Positions 55,283 through 63,855 of a DNA stretch of 64,000 nucleotides are shown piece by piece. The DNA comes from Paenibacillus_AQ nitricinens (lineage in GTDB: Bacteria; Bacillota; Bacilli; Paenibacillales; Paenibacillaceae), in contig NZ_CP183948.1 of the NCBI RefSeq assembly GCF_052056485.1, forward strand, positions 4,712,001 to 4,776,000, given 5' to 3'. Numbering within the stretch: the stretch's first letter is position 1; each line of letters begins with the position of its first letter. Below the pieces are notes generated by a model that saw only the letters and a program-made list of their open reading frames with translations, was not told the origin of the DNA and did no database searches. Made by a program: the position numbers and the translations under genes.

Positions 55283-55543
55283 TACATATTGAAATTTATA
55301 ACCAATCCTAAAGTAAGACTTTTTCTTAACAAAACCTAAAAAACAGAAAGATACACTTAACCATCTAAATAAATACAAATCTGTATTAAAACGAGAAAGA
55401 GGACTCTTTAATTTTGCTGAGCCCTCTCTTCTATGTACAATATGATAAGTAATAGGTAATTATATATAGCATAGCTATATATATCCTCTCTCATGAACTT
55501 TCCCTTGATCTATAGGGGTTAGAAGTTATAAATTTAAAATAAC

Positions 55544-55843
55544 TTAACCAACTAGACTTTGATATTGTCTTCTAGGTAATATCTTTTTTAATTGATCTTC
55601 ACAAAAAAAATACCGAATACACTCACTAAAACTCTTATAATCATCAGTTACAAATGTTTTTGTTTTTTCATTAGACACGCAATCCAGATTCAGTCTATAT
55701 TTATTGGGTAGTTTCATCTTCCCTTTACCTTGTCTATTTCTTTCAACAATTTCGATGATTTCTTTCGCTTCTAATTTTTCAATTTGCCTATTTACTGTTG
55801 CTGTTCCCAATCCAGTAGATTCAGCCATATGAGGAAAAGACAT
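55544..55843 (-). CDS. Winged-helix C-terminal part of a split primase gene
   Basis: A 99-aa frame with a helix-turn-helix (H-M-A-E-S-T-G-L-G-T-A-T-V-N-R-Q-I-E-K-L-E). It overlaps the preceding frame by 52 bases. One extra T in the run at 55846-55851 would join them as K-A-F-F-Y-M-S-F-P-H. It is probably the end of one original gene, though independent expression is possible. Confidence 0.6.
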   Translation of the reverse strand: MSFPHMAESTGLGTATVNRQIEKLEAKEIIEIVERNRQGKGKMKLPNKYRLNLDCVSNEKTKTFVTDDYKSFSECIRYFFCEDQLKKILPRRQYQSLVG

Positions 55844-56379
55844 GTAAAAAACGCCTTTTTATTAGCAAACCGTTTTGAGTGGATCAATAACGCATAACTA
55901 AGTAATTTTTGATTTTTTTCTGTACACTTATTTATAACCTCAGTGATCTCTTCGTATGTAATCTTCAAATCTTTGTTGCTTGGAGTCAAATTATAATCAC
56001 GCTCAAAAATATCTTTTACAATTTGTTCGATATCCTTGTAACATAGTTCAAGTTTGGTACTATATGTATTCGTGTCTTGTCTATCCATCCATAATTTTAA
56101 CTCAGCATCAACCTGTTCAGATTCAAGCCCACAATATTTTAGGTAAAGAGCAATCGCAAATAATGATTTATGCCTGCTGCCTAATATCTTCAGGCCATTT
56201 TTCAATAGCTCCTGCGCCTTGTTAATTGTATAATCTTCGCTTTGATCATATATTTTTAGTGGCTGATACTGAGCTAATACGTCTTCTGTTTTAATGAACG
56301 TCTCGGTATCAATGTTTCCCTGTGAGTGTCGACCAATTACATTCAAAATTGTTTCCGACTGAATTTTTGTAACACTCAT
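55792..56379 (-). CDS. Helical middle part of a split primase gene
   Basis: A 195-aa, all-helical protein resembling primase C-terminal helical domains (N-K-A-Q-E-L-L-K-N-G-L-K-I-L ... R-H-K-S-L-F-A-I-A-L-Y-L-K). Its ATG follows directly and in the same frame after the TGA of the primase-like gene, with no strong ribosome binding site. It either depends on coupling or was split off by a nonsense mutation. Confidence 0.6.
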   Translation of the reverse strand: MSVTKIQSETILNVIGRHSQGNIDTETFIKTEDVLAQYQPLKIYDQSEDYTINKAQELLKNGLKILGSRHKSLFAIALYLKYCGLESEQVDAELKLWMDRQDTNTYSTKLELCYKDIEQIVKDIFERDYNLTPSNKDLKITYEEITEVINKCTEKNQKLLSYALLIHSKRFANKKAFFTCLFLIWLNLLDWEQQQ

Positions 56380-56964
56380 TCAATGCTGTTCAGAGTGATA
56401 TTTATCCATTACTAGCAAACCAGTTTCAATGAGACAAAAGCCACAATACCTATTTGTTTTACTATGAAGGCCAAGAGGCAATTTAACCCCTTGACCTGAT
56501 GTAGGCCTAAACTCAATATTTGATTTGTACTTGATAAGATTCGTTTCAATCAAAACATGCATATAAAATTGATGTGCAGCCTCAATTAAAATGAGATCAT
56601 CGAAAAATATATCAATGTGATAGCCCTTATTACCACTAAAACTTATGTAATGTTCAAATATTCCTGATTCATTCAAACAATTTGCAATTACATATGTAGC
56701 CCATTTTGCCATTGATGGATTGTCCGCAAAGTCCACATCAAATGTGAGAAACTTCGTTTTATACTGCCCAGCAAATGTACCTATGGTCATTTCGCTGTTT
56801 AAATGTTTGTCTATTTGCCAAGTTGACAAAGGAAGTTGCCTCTTCCCCTGCTTCGTTAACTGTCCAGCTTGATATGTTATGTATTGCGTTGGATACTGTA
56901 TAAGATATTTTTTAGTTTGGATTATGTACAAGTCATATAATTTATTTGCAATTCCCTCATTCAA
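56380..56964 (-). CDS. Archaeo-eukaryotic primase (AEP)-like domain protein
   Basis: A 194-aa protein with AEP hallmarks: the metal-binding F-D-V-D (about residues 74-77), S-G-N-K-G-Y-H-I-D-I-F-F (about 110-121), and R-P-T-S-G-Q-G-V-K-L-P-L-G-L-H (about 154-168). AEP primases in plasmids, phages and TOTE-type conflict systems share these. It would start DNA or RNA primers for the element. The reading frame continues past its stop into the next gene in the same frame. Confidence 0.78.
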   Translation of the reverse strand: MNEGIANKLYDLYIIQTKKYLIQYPTQYITYQAGQLTKQGKRQLPLSTWQIDKHLNSEMTIGTFAGQYKTKFLTFDVDFADNPSMAKWATYVIANCLNESGIFEHYISFSGNKGYHIDIFFDDLILIEAAHQFYMHVLIETNLIKYKSNIEFRPTSGQGVKLPLGLHSKTNRYCGFCLIETGLLVMDKYHSEQH

Positions 56965-56997
56965 TCATTATTTCCCTTCCATTATTTTTGTATCTCT

Positions 56998-57273
56998 TTA
57001 TAGTTGCCAGCGGTCAAGACTATATTTTTCGTTTCGCTGTTCATCTTGCCACTGAGTAATAATTTCACATAGTTTGTTGTAGCTCTCTGTTAGCTCTTGT
57101 TTTAAGACTTGATCAAAATCAGCGTAATGCTGCTCATCCCTTAATTTCGTTCTATATTTCCAATATTTAGAATTCGTTTCATCTGGCTTAAAACCATTTT
57201 TATTCATTAGATCATTTAACTCTGCATTATTGACCCAGCAATACCCTTTGTCATCGTATTCAGCGTCAATCAT
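56998..57273 (-). CDS. Hypothetical protein, 91 aa
   Basis: ATG 57273 overlaps the end of the upstream gene (ATGATTGA), so translation is coupled. It is rich in Asp, Glu, Lys and Trp (Y-W-K-Y-R-T-K-L, Q-W-Q-D-E-Q). No family recognised. It may be an accessory of the upstream phage-like protein. Confidence 0.6.
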   Translation of the reverse strand: MIDAEYDDKGYCWVNNAELNDLMNKNGFKPDETNSKYWKYRTKLRDEQHYADFDQVLKQELTESYNKLCEIITQWQDEQRNEKYSLDRWQL

Positions 57274-58228
57274 TAAAATTAAACTCCTGTCCGTTAAATG
57301 TGATTTTACCCACAGATTTAATATCAATATCTCCGTTAGACTTTAATTTGATAAAAGAGCCATTATCATTCCCAATAACTAAATCTCCGGTTTCAGTTGA
57401 CAGTTCAATTCCTTCATCTTTTAGAATGAGTCGGCGCTCTTTACCATAGTTGCTATTGTGATAGACTATGGTAAATGCTCCATTAGGCTTCAAAATTTCA
57501 ACTTTGCCACTAATACGTTGCCCTGATGCACTGACTACGGCCCCGTCACCCTCACCCATGCTAACAAAAGGGATTGCGCTATCTCCATGACCATGGAAGC
57601 CGTAATGTCTTTTTATCGTTCGCGTATCCAGTTTGTTAATCGTACCTGGTTCATTAATTTTTATTTTTTCGGTCTTCCCCCATTTAGTAGGAGTTAAATG
57701 ATAAACTATAACCTCACCGCCTACGCCCTCATCGGCAAGAGCTTCGTAAATTGGGATAAAAAAATCGGGAGTGATATGTACAGTCTTTAGATTAATTAGT
57801 TCTTGCGCTTTACTCATATTTTTACCGTACGCAACAAACAAATTGTTCCTATGTCCATAGTATCTATCTGTCGGCATAAAATTAAGATGATTATTTGTAA
57901 ACTGGCAATATGCTAAATTATTATGATCAAATCCATATTTGCTGAAAGCTAATTCGTCACCTTCTTCGGAATGCTTATTAAATATCTTAATTGCAAGCTC
58001 TGTAAGTATTTCAAAACTCCGATCTGATTGATTTCTAAATTCAGATTGCAATTTAAGTACCATATCTATATCACCCGAAAAAAAGTATGCCTCATTGTCA
58101 ATAATAATTACTTTTTGATCTGTACCTTTTACGTCCCTGTAAAGCATCCCATTAAGTTTAAAGCTGATAGCGGTATCAACCGCTATCCAGTGTTCATCTG
58201 GCTTACTTGCCGAACTACATAAGCTCAT
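57266..58228 (-). CDS. Phage-type protein: Ntn-hydrolase-like N-terminus, tail-like C-terminus
   Basis: A 320-aa protein. The N-terminal 180 residues (H-W-I-A-V-D-T-A-I-S-F-K ... A-Y-F-F-S-G-D-I-D) are similar in pattern to proteasome/HslV-like proteins of phages. The C-terminal 120 residues contain beta-repeat-like sequence (E-T-G-D-L-V-I-G, K-S-N-G-D-I-D-I-K-S-V-G-K-I) as in phage baseplate or tail proteins. GGAAGG precedes the ATG. The assignment is tentative. Confidence 0.55.
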   Translation of the reverse strand: MSLCSSASKPDEHWIAVDTAISFKLNGMLYRDVKGTDQKVIIIDNEAYFFSGDIDMVLKLQSEFRNQSDRSFEILTELAIKIFNKHSEEGDELAFSKYGFDHNNLAYCQFTNNHLNFMPTDRYYGHRNNLFVAYGKNMSKAQELINLKTVHITPDFFIPIYEALADEGVGGEVIVYHLTPTKWGKTEKIKINEPGTINKLDTRTIKRHYGFHGHGDSAIPFVSMGEGDGAVVSASGQRISGKVEILKPNGAFTIVYHNSNYGKERRLILKDEGIELSTETGDLVIGNDNGSFIKLKSNGDIDIKSVGKITFNGQEFNFND

Positions 58229-58277
58229 TATTTATCTTCCTTCCATTTTATAAGTATCAATTCTCTATTACTATTTT

Positions 58278-59099
58278 TTATACTTTAGGTTTTAGCCTTA
58301 TAGATATTTGGGGATATGTAATCGGTAAATTTAAATTATATGTATTTCCAAGTTCATCGGTGATATCTCCAATAGACATTGAACCACTATACCAAGTGCT
58401 CTCATCATCATTTTCGTACTCTCCAATCTCTTTCCTTCCGAAAGTGACATTTTCAGATTGAACTAAATACATTTGATCATTAACTTTATATAATCTTCCG
58501 GTATCTCCCTTAAACTTGATACCTAATGAATCAAGAGCTTCCTGTTTTGATTCAAAGCGTCTGTAACTTTGAACTGAATCTGAACTGGGATTAATAATAC
58601 CAGTTACATTAAACAAGTAATGTGGCCTTGCTGCCGCTTTTATTACATTTTCTTTTATTGAAAGCATCTGCATGTTACTAAGCGTATAATTCTTTTGGGC
58701 ATCAATCCGATCTATTGAAGCTCTAAAACATTGTTTATTAGTTTCCTCGTAATAGATAGATTGCTTAATCCACTCCGTCCACATTTCATTTTTAAGAAAT
58801 ATAATATCTAATACCATTACTTCAGCATCGTTCCAATCACACGTTATATTTGCATAAATCCCTTGATTATATCTGCAAGCATTTATTCTACTTACCGCCG
58901 ATTCGTAGAGTAGATGAGCTGCTACAACTTCGCTATTTTTTATAATTTCTCTTTGTAACAAACTTTGAACAAATTTTATTGCTTTAGGATCATTGTATTT
59001 TTCTCCATGGATATTTTTCCATTCCTCGATCTCTGTTAACGGTATTAATCTGGGTCTACCTCTTGTCTCCATTTTCATTTGAGTCTTCGTAATTTTCAC
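58278..59099 (-). CDS. HNH-like nuclease-fold protein
   Basis: A 273-aa protein. The motif S-I-D-R-I-D-A-Q-K-N-Y-T-L-S-N-M-Q-M-L-S (about residues 128-147) is the HNH-type signature of phage proteins (S-I-D-R-I-D ... Y-x-x-x-N). The N-terminus is basic with an E-T-R-G-R-P-R patch suited to DNA binding. The C-terminal 90 residues are a beta-rich unknown domain. The GTG start has AAGGAG very close upstream. Confidence 0.6.
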   Translation of the reverse strand: MKITKTQMKMETRGRPRLIPLTEIEEWKNIHGEKYNDPKAIKFVQSLLQREIIKNSEVVAAHLLYESAVSRINACRYNQGIYANITCDWNDAEVMVLDIIFLKNEMWTEWIKQSIYYEETNKQCFRASIDRIDAQKNYTLSNMQMLSIKENVIKAAARPHYLFNVTGIINPSSDSVQSYRRFESKQEALDSLGIKFKGDTGRLYKVNDQMYLVQSENVTFGRKEIGEYENDDESTWYSGSMSIGDITDELGNTYNLNLPITYPQISIRLKPKV

Positions 59100-59259
59100 T
59101 TCTCCTTATTCATTTGGTTATATATGTATTTTGCTCATCTCATCTAAGCTCTGCTATTTATATAAACATGCAATTTATACATGGTGTTTTAAGCAAAAAA
59201 ATGAAACTATCTATACTACTTAATTATTTAAGATTAATTCACCCCTTTTAACAATTATA

Positions 59260-59321
59260 TTTACAAAAGTAAAGACTATTGTAAATCCGGTTTTATTATG
59301 TTATATTTACTAAAGTAAAGA
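59260..59321. promoter_or_regulatory. Two TTTAC-N-AAA-GTAAA palindromic sites
   Basis: TTTACAAAAGTAAAGA (59260-59275) and TTTACTAAAGTAAAGA (59306-59321) are near-identical imperfect palindromes 46 bases apart, each within a longer repeat that begins TTATATTTAC. They lie upstream of the HNH-like gene and are good operator candidates. Confidence 0.5.
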
Positions 59322-59733
59322 TTAGTGTTATTAATAATCAATCCAATATTTCTATCGATGTTATTATCTTGACTAATAAAAGTCAAGTTTATTGGTGTTT
59401 TTCATGTAATCGTGGAGACTCTTGAAATTGTGTTTATTACATATATCGCTATAAGAGCCTATAACTCAGTACTACTTCTGAATTGGAATCGATTTCGGAA
59501 TTATTTGTGGTATCCCCTCTCTTCTTTCATCATATAATATTCATCCCCCTAATTGTCAAATTTGTTTTATGAAATATTTATTAAGTATTTATATCACAAC
59601 GTATATTAAAAATTATTATAGATAATCCTAACTACCTAGCGCTATTGACTCTGAGACTACTAACATATATCATATCTATAAGGTAGCTGTAAGAGCCTAT
59701 CACAGCGCTCCTATAGCCTAATACGTTTTACCG
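59322..59733. other. Gene-free region
   Basis: About 410 A/T-rich bases. A CTATAAGAGCCTAT / CTGTAAGAGCCTAT pair of related short repeats occurs near 59450 and 59688. Confidence 0.4.
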
Positions 59734-59764
59734 TTGGTGTTTGTCCTTTCTCGGAGGATAGACA
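59734..59764 (+). promoter_or_regulatory. Leader hairpin before the 50-aa gene
   Basis: GGTGTTTGTCC and GGATAGACACC pair over 11 or more positions with G-T wobbles and a small loop. It ends 16 bases before the AAAGGAG site, so it may control translation or transcription of the small gene. Confidence 0.45.
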
Positions 59765-59800
59765 CCTTTCATTTTATATAAAGGAGTTGAATATATACAT

Positions 59801-59953
59801 ATGTCAAAAGTAAATGAACCAAGGTCTTTTACAGTGGTAAGTAAAGGATATAACAACATTCAGGACAAACGAAACTTAGATATTGTATTGTGTAAACTAT
59901 TTATGGACTATATTAAAGCGAATCCTGACTTTATTAGAAATAATAAAGAATGA
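59801..59953 (+). CDS. Hypothetical small protein, 50 aa
   Basis: ATG 59801 has an ideal AAAGGAGTTG site. The sequence begins M-S-K-V-N-E-P-R-S-F-T-V and is basic and polar. No family recognised. It is expressed divergently from the HNH-like gene. Confidence 0.6.
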   Translation: MSKVNEPRSFTVVSKGYNNIQDKRNLDIVLCKLFMDYIKANPDFIRNNKE

Positions 59954-59965
59954 GTTTTAATTTAT

Positions 59966-60130
59966 CTACCTCAACATTTTTTTCCTGCGTCTAAGCGCAG
60001 ATAATTCCGCTCTTATTTCTGTTCTTCGATTTATACCAGTTGTTCTTTCCTTCGCCTCTGACACCAACTTATAATATCTCTCATTAATCACAGCAAGTAT
60101 ATTATCTACTTCAAAAAAAGAATTGATCAT
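59966..60130 (-). CDS. Hypothetical small basic protein, 54 aa
   Basis: ATG 60130 follows GGAGGATT. The product is helical and Arg/Lys-rich (R-R-T-E-I-R-A-E-L-S-A-L-R-R-R-K-K-M). Unknown; possibly a nucleic-acid-binding phage protein. Confidence 0.6.
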   Translation of the reverse strand: MINSFFEVDNILAVINERYYKLVSEAKERTTGINRRTEIRAELSALRRRKKMLR

Positions 60131-60256
60131 AATAATCCTCCGTTAATTAAAATTATCAAACCCAAACATAGTGCGGTGTTTTGCAAAGTGTTCACTGAAG
60201 CCAAAGCCAACGCTATCACAGATGCACTGTTCCTACTCCATTCCCTCCAGCCATTA

Positions 60257-60556
60257 TCAGGGGGTCATAGTAGCGATACATTTCTCAATGTCATCAACAA
60301 TACTCGGCAACTCTTCCCGTGGGGTATAGATCGTTACAACGTCTAATGAGCCATGCCAAAATTCATGAAAGAATATCTTGGACATTGAATCAGACCAAAA
60401 TTGTTCCTGCCAATTGATTATCCATGGTTTAATAGTGTTTAACTCTAGTAGTTTAACGAAGTTAATGAATGATTGTTTGGACTGTTCTGCGAGTTCAATA
60501 GCATAATCAAGGTTGAAGTCAACTTCGCCATAAACTGTTTGATTGTTCATTGTCAT
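60257..60556 (-). CDS. Hypothetical protein, 99 aa
   Basis: Starts at ATG 60556 after AAAAGGGG. Acidic, with many aromatic residues (W-I-I-N-W-Q-E-Q-F-W). No family recognised. Confidence 0.6.
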   Translation of the reverse strand: MTMNNQTVYGEVDFNLDYAIELAEQSKQSFINFVKLLELNTIKPWIINWQEQFWSDSMSKIFFHEFWHGSLDVVTIYTPREELPSIVDDIEKCIATMTP

Positions 60557-60843
60557 TATTTAGATCCCCTTTTGTTATATGATTGCTTTCATTTGAATTA
60601 TTTTGTAAAATTACAGACCACTAAAAAGATTAATAGTTGCCTACTTCTTTTTATGGCTTATAAATTTCCTTTATTGACTACAAAAATTGAGTTACAGGCT
60701 TAGAAATTATGTCGTTGAATAATTAGTTTGATCATAAGAACATTCCTTTCGTTATGTGAATTGACAGATAAAATGTGCATGGATAAATAAGGATATATAA
60801 TGACATTCCTCTGTATTGGTGATATACTTCTCCAGTGAATTAT

Positions 60844-60899
60844 TATTCGCTAATGCGAATATACATCTACAAGAACTATAATATTCGCCAATGCGAATA
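60844..60899. promoter_or_regulatory. Two 18-bp palindromic operators before the XRE gene
   Basis: TATTCGCTAATGCGAATA (60844-60861) and TATTCGCCAATGCGAATA (60882-60899) differ at one central base and are 38 bases apart. TATAAT, a likely -10 box, lies at 60877-60882 between them. They are the probable binding sites of the repressor encoded 31 bases downstream. Confidence 0.85.
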
Positions 60900-60930
60900 A
60901 AGTCAATTAATTTTTAGGGGGAAAGATTTT

Positions 60931-61152
60931 ATGTTGAAATTAAATATAAAACTTAAAGAGGTGTTGAAAGAAAGAGGAATAACCCAAAAAGAGCTGGAAG
61001 CTATTTCAGGGGTTAATCAAGCCAGAATTTCACAGCTTTGCAAAGAAGGAAGAAAAGAAGTAAGCTTACCAATCTTAGAAAAGATTGCAGCGGCTCTTGA
61101 TATAACAGACATATCAGTTCTTCTACAGTTTGTAGAATCAGACAACGAATAA
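60931..61152 (+). CDS. Small XRE-family repressor
   Basis: A 73-aa Cro/C1-type protein that is little more than a helix-turn-helix (R-G-I-T-Q-K-E-L-E-A-I-S-G-V-N-Q-A-R-I-S-Q-L). GGGGGAAAG precedes the ATG. Two palindromes overlap its promoter, suggesting autorepression. Confidence 0.92.
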   Translation: MLKLNIKLKEVLKERGITQKELEAISGVNQARISQLCKEGRKEVSLPILEKIAAALDITDISVLLQFVESDNE

Positions 61153-61460
61153 CACACAGTTTATAACGCTTTACAGCCTACATGGTACATAGATTGACTT
61201 CAACATAGAATCAATAATATACCTGGTGACATAGTAAAAAAGCCTTGAAAGGTTATCTCAGGGCTTTTAGCTATCTTATTATACTTTTTACATAATTCCA
61301 CAAAACACTATTATATTTTATTTAAATAGTCATTATTACAAATCATAGAATGACAACTTACGCAGCCTATTACAAATACAATAAAGTTGTTGATAGTTTC
61401 ATTTTATTCATGGTAGAAATGTAGAATTCAAAGTGGATATTTAATATTATTTGAGGAGAG
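61153..61460. other. Intergenic region with XRE terminator
   Basis: A hairpin AAAAGCCTTGA / TCAGGGCTTTT at 61236-61268 ends the XRE transcript. Otherwise nothing was seen. Confidence 0.6.
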
Positions 61461-61661
61461 ATGAATTTGAAAGAACCTAATAAAATCCTTTTCAATGGTG
61501 AATTTTATAATTATGAAGAATACGAAGATGGATCAAAAAGAATCTATAAAGAAAAAAACAGTAGAGGCTTTAAAATAAATATAAAAGTTTCGGGAGATCC
61601 AGAAGAACTTAAGGAAGGTATGAAAGCTCTTAAGGATTTTTATGTAAAAGGATGCTTGTAA
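61461..61661 (+). CDS. Hypothetical protein, 66 aa
   Basis: Starts ATG 61461 with GAGGAGAG just upstream (a TTG two codons later is better spaced). Highly charged, Lys/Glu/Tyr-rich. Unknown. Confidence 0.55.
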   Translation: MNLKEPNKILFNGEFYNYEEYEDGSKRIYKEKNSRGFKINIKVSGDPEELKEGMKALKDFYVKGCL

Positions 61662-61711
61662 CTTCTATAAGAACATGAAATGCCAATTTCATCTCGAAAT
61701 CTATATTTCAT

Positions 61712-62074
61712 CTAGTCACCAGAATACACATTCTTTGTGATTGGATAATAATAAATCTCAATATCTTCGTGAATAAAGCCTCTTCTTTGAGCAGCCAAAA
61801 GAGTTTCATACATGTTCGTTCTTCCTACGGGATTGTCTGTATGTAAATATATCTTATTTACTTTTAATCCATGCTCACAAAAATATTTAACTAAATCATA
61901 ACCATTTGGTAGTTCTTGTCCATGCTCATCCTCGCCTAGGTCATGATCCAGAGTCAAAATATTAACATTTTGAGATTCAATAATGGTTAATGCCTCTTCG
62001 TATGTACGAGCAAGTATAAAACCCTCAGGACAATCACGAAGATCATCTACATACAGGTTAATTTGCTGTGGCAT
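61712..62074 (-). CDS. Cyclic-phosphate-processing receiver-like domain protein
   Basis: A 120-aa protein starting M-P-Q-Q-I-N-L-Y-V-D-D-L-R-D-C-P-E-G-F. L-D-H-D-L-G-E-D, G-Y-D-L-V and Y-L-H-T-D-N-P-V-G-R follow. This is the cREC family, a receiver-like fold with an added His motif predicted to process cyclic phosphates in RNA or nucleotide-signal systems. ATG 62074 has a perfect GGAGGAGTG site. No nucleotide cyclase is near. Confidence 0.82.
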   Translation of the reverse strand: MPQQINLYVDDLRDCPEGFILARTYEEALTIIESQNVNILTLDHDLGEDEHGQELPNGYDLVKYFCEHGLKVNKIYLHTDNPVGRTNMYETLLAAQRRGFIHEDIEIYYYPITKNVYSGD

Positions 62075-62121
62075 GTACTCACTCCTCCAGTAAAACTTGC
62101 ATTTCATTAAATTGCTTTCCC

Positions 62122-62319
62122 CTAATAGGAGAAATATTTATCATCCCACCAGCCAACAAAACCATTGCCATAGTCTAGCTTCCACTTGCCTTGACCCTTA
62201 TCGGCCTTTTGATCCCACCAGCCATGACATGTGTCTCCAATAGATAAAAATACTCCTCCGACCAATTCCTTTGGTGGATTCTCAATAACTCTTAGTGTTT
62301 TACTTGTTCCGTGTATCAT
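62122..62319 (-). CDS. Hypothetical protein, 65 aa
   Basis: ATG 62319 follows AAAAGGAG. It has repeated Gly-Trp-Trp-Asp motifs (G-W-W-D-Q-K, G-W-W-D-D-K). No family recognised. Confidence 0.6.
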   Translation of the reverse strand: MIHGTSKTLRVIENPPKELVGGVFLSIGDTCHGWWDQKADKGQGKWKLDYGNGFVGWWDDKYFSY

Positions 62320-62460
62320 CTCATACTCCTTTTCATAATAAACTTTAAATAAAACATGCCTTTTCTACGCTTCATCTTCGTACTGTGCAATACCTCAACC
62401 GAATGATAAAATGATTTAATCTTTATTAGAATTGAGGTTAGTATAACTAAATCAAGTAAC

Positions 62461-62639
62461 ACAAGTAGTTTTTCATTTGACAATAATTTTATAGCATTAC
62501 TTAATGCATGGTCATTTGTAACCAAGAAAGACAAGTCCTCCTTGTTGCAAGAAGCATTTGCCGAATATATTAAGATGGAACAGCATGCAGAAGTCTCTAA
62601 AAAGGTCAGCGCGATCAGCGATATCTTAAAGGGTAATTA
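62461..62639 (+). pseudogene. Possible ribbon-helix-helix protein remnant
   Basis: The rightward frame reads F-V-T-K-K-D-K-S-S-L-L-Q-E-A-F-A-E-Y-I-K, typical of small ribbon-helix-helix regulators, and ends at 62639. There is no ATG, GTG or TTG in frame after the upstream stop, so it is probably decayed. Confidence 0.4.
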
Positions 62640-62663
62640 ATTCTTTTAGTGCCCTATATGCGT

Positions 62664-63011
62664 CTAGTATGAATGTAAGCCGTATTTCTTGTGGTAAGCC
62701 TCACCATTTTCACGATACCATTCTATAAATTTATAAATGATTTCTTTATCTGTTCTAGCGCCCATTCCATTGATTTTGTTTTTGTTGTCCACCAATACAT
62801 TGACACGATTCCCGAAAATGTTGCTATACGAAAGGTAATACAAACCATCTTTATACCTAAAAACATGAATTGTTAATATATCATTGTCATACGATTCTTC
62901 TTCAGTAATAAACTTGTGTTCATACGGACACCAACAAACCAAGTCAGTCATTAAGTAACTCTCGAGGTCAACCACATGTTTGCGTAGATAATACAATCCA
63001 GTCTTCGGCAT
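62664..63011 (-). CDS. Hypothetical protein, 115 aa
   Basis: ATG 63011 follows AAAGGTG. Tyr-rich, soluble (Y-K-D-G-L-Y-Y-L-S-Y-S-N-I). Unknown. Confidence 0.6.
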   Translation of the reverse strand: MPKTGLYYLRKHVVDLESYLMTDLVCWCPYEHKFITEEESYDNDILTIHVFRYKDGLYYLSYSNIFGNRVNVLVDNKNKINGMGARTDKEIIYKFIEWYRENGEAYHKKYGLHSY

Positions 63012-63073
63012 CACTTTAACACCTTTCTATTGCGCACTATGCGTCTACTGCATATTAAGTTAAAATAGCCATT

Positions 63074-63814
63074 TTATTGGACTTCATAATATCCAATGGC
63101 TAATTCTTTTTGCATATGTTCTTTTAGTTCTATCATTTCTTCACTAACTCTATCCAGTTTGGCATTTAATTCTCTTCTTACATCGACTTTATCTCTATTT
63201 GGGATTTCATCATTAAATATCTCTTCGAGATCATTACAAATCTGTCTTAAACCAGTAGATAGTCTTCCACAAATATCAGATACTGTATCAGAAAGATACA
63301 GTCGAGAGTATAAATGTTCATTATGAGTTTTGATTACTTCTTTTCTGGCTTTCATTATTTCTATGTTATTATAGAGCTTTTGTATCTCTTTAGCCGTTTC
63401 CCTTCTTTCTGAAAATTCCCAGTTATTCAAAAAATAAATCATTTTTTCTTCAATAACGTCGTTTTCTAAAAGATATTTTTTTAATTCTTCTGCATTGAAT
63501 TTTGCAAAGTCTGGGATCTGCCTATAGCCCCACATGCTTGCGACACTGCCTTGCGCAGTCATAAATAAACTGTAAAGTTTAGTATAAATCTCATGTCGTT
63601 TGGTAGTATACAAACTAAAATCATGCATCTTCCGTTGAATATCAAACTTATTCTGTTCAATTATGAGTTGCAAATCGTGTTTATGCTGTTCTAATTTTTT
63701 TGCGAATTGTTGATCAACTGATTTTTTCGCATAATATCTTATTCCAGCCCAAATAACTACTAATAACATAGGAATAGATATAAAATAACTTCCCCAAATA
63801 ATAGGTATGTTCAT
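63074..63814 (-). CDS. Membrane-anchored coiled-coil protein, unknown
   Basis: A 246-aa protein with one N-terminal transmembrane helix (about residues 7-27) and a long helical, charged cytoplasmic region (L-E-Q-H-K-H-D-L-Q-L-I-I-E-Q). GGGGTGGAATT precedes the ATG. No family recognised. Confidence 0.65.
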   Translation of the reverse strand: MNIPIIWGSYFISIPMLLVVIWAGIRYYAKKSVDQQFAKKLEQHKHDLQLIIEQNKFDIQRKMHDFSLYTTKRHEIYTKLYSLFMTAQGSVASMWGYRQIPDFAKFNAEELKKYLLENDVIEEKMIYFLNNWEFSERRETAKEIQKLYNNIEIMKARKEVIKTHNEHLYSRLYLSDTVSDICGRLSTGLRQICNDLEEIFNDEIPNRDKVDVRRELNAKLDRVSEEMIELKEHMQKELAIGYYEVQ

Positions 63815-63855
63815 AATTCCACCCCGTCCATATTGATTCTTATAAAACAGTCATT

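Noticed and set aside
62316..62534. 72-codon frame on the minus strand
   Set aside because: It overlaps the start of the next gene and covers the rightward ribbon-helix-helix remnant; no start signal.
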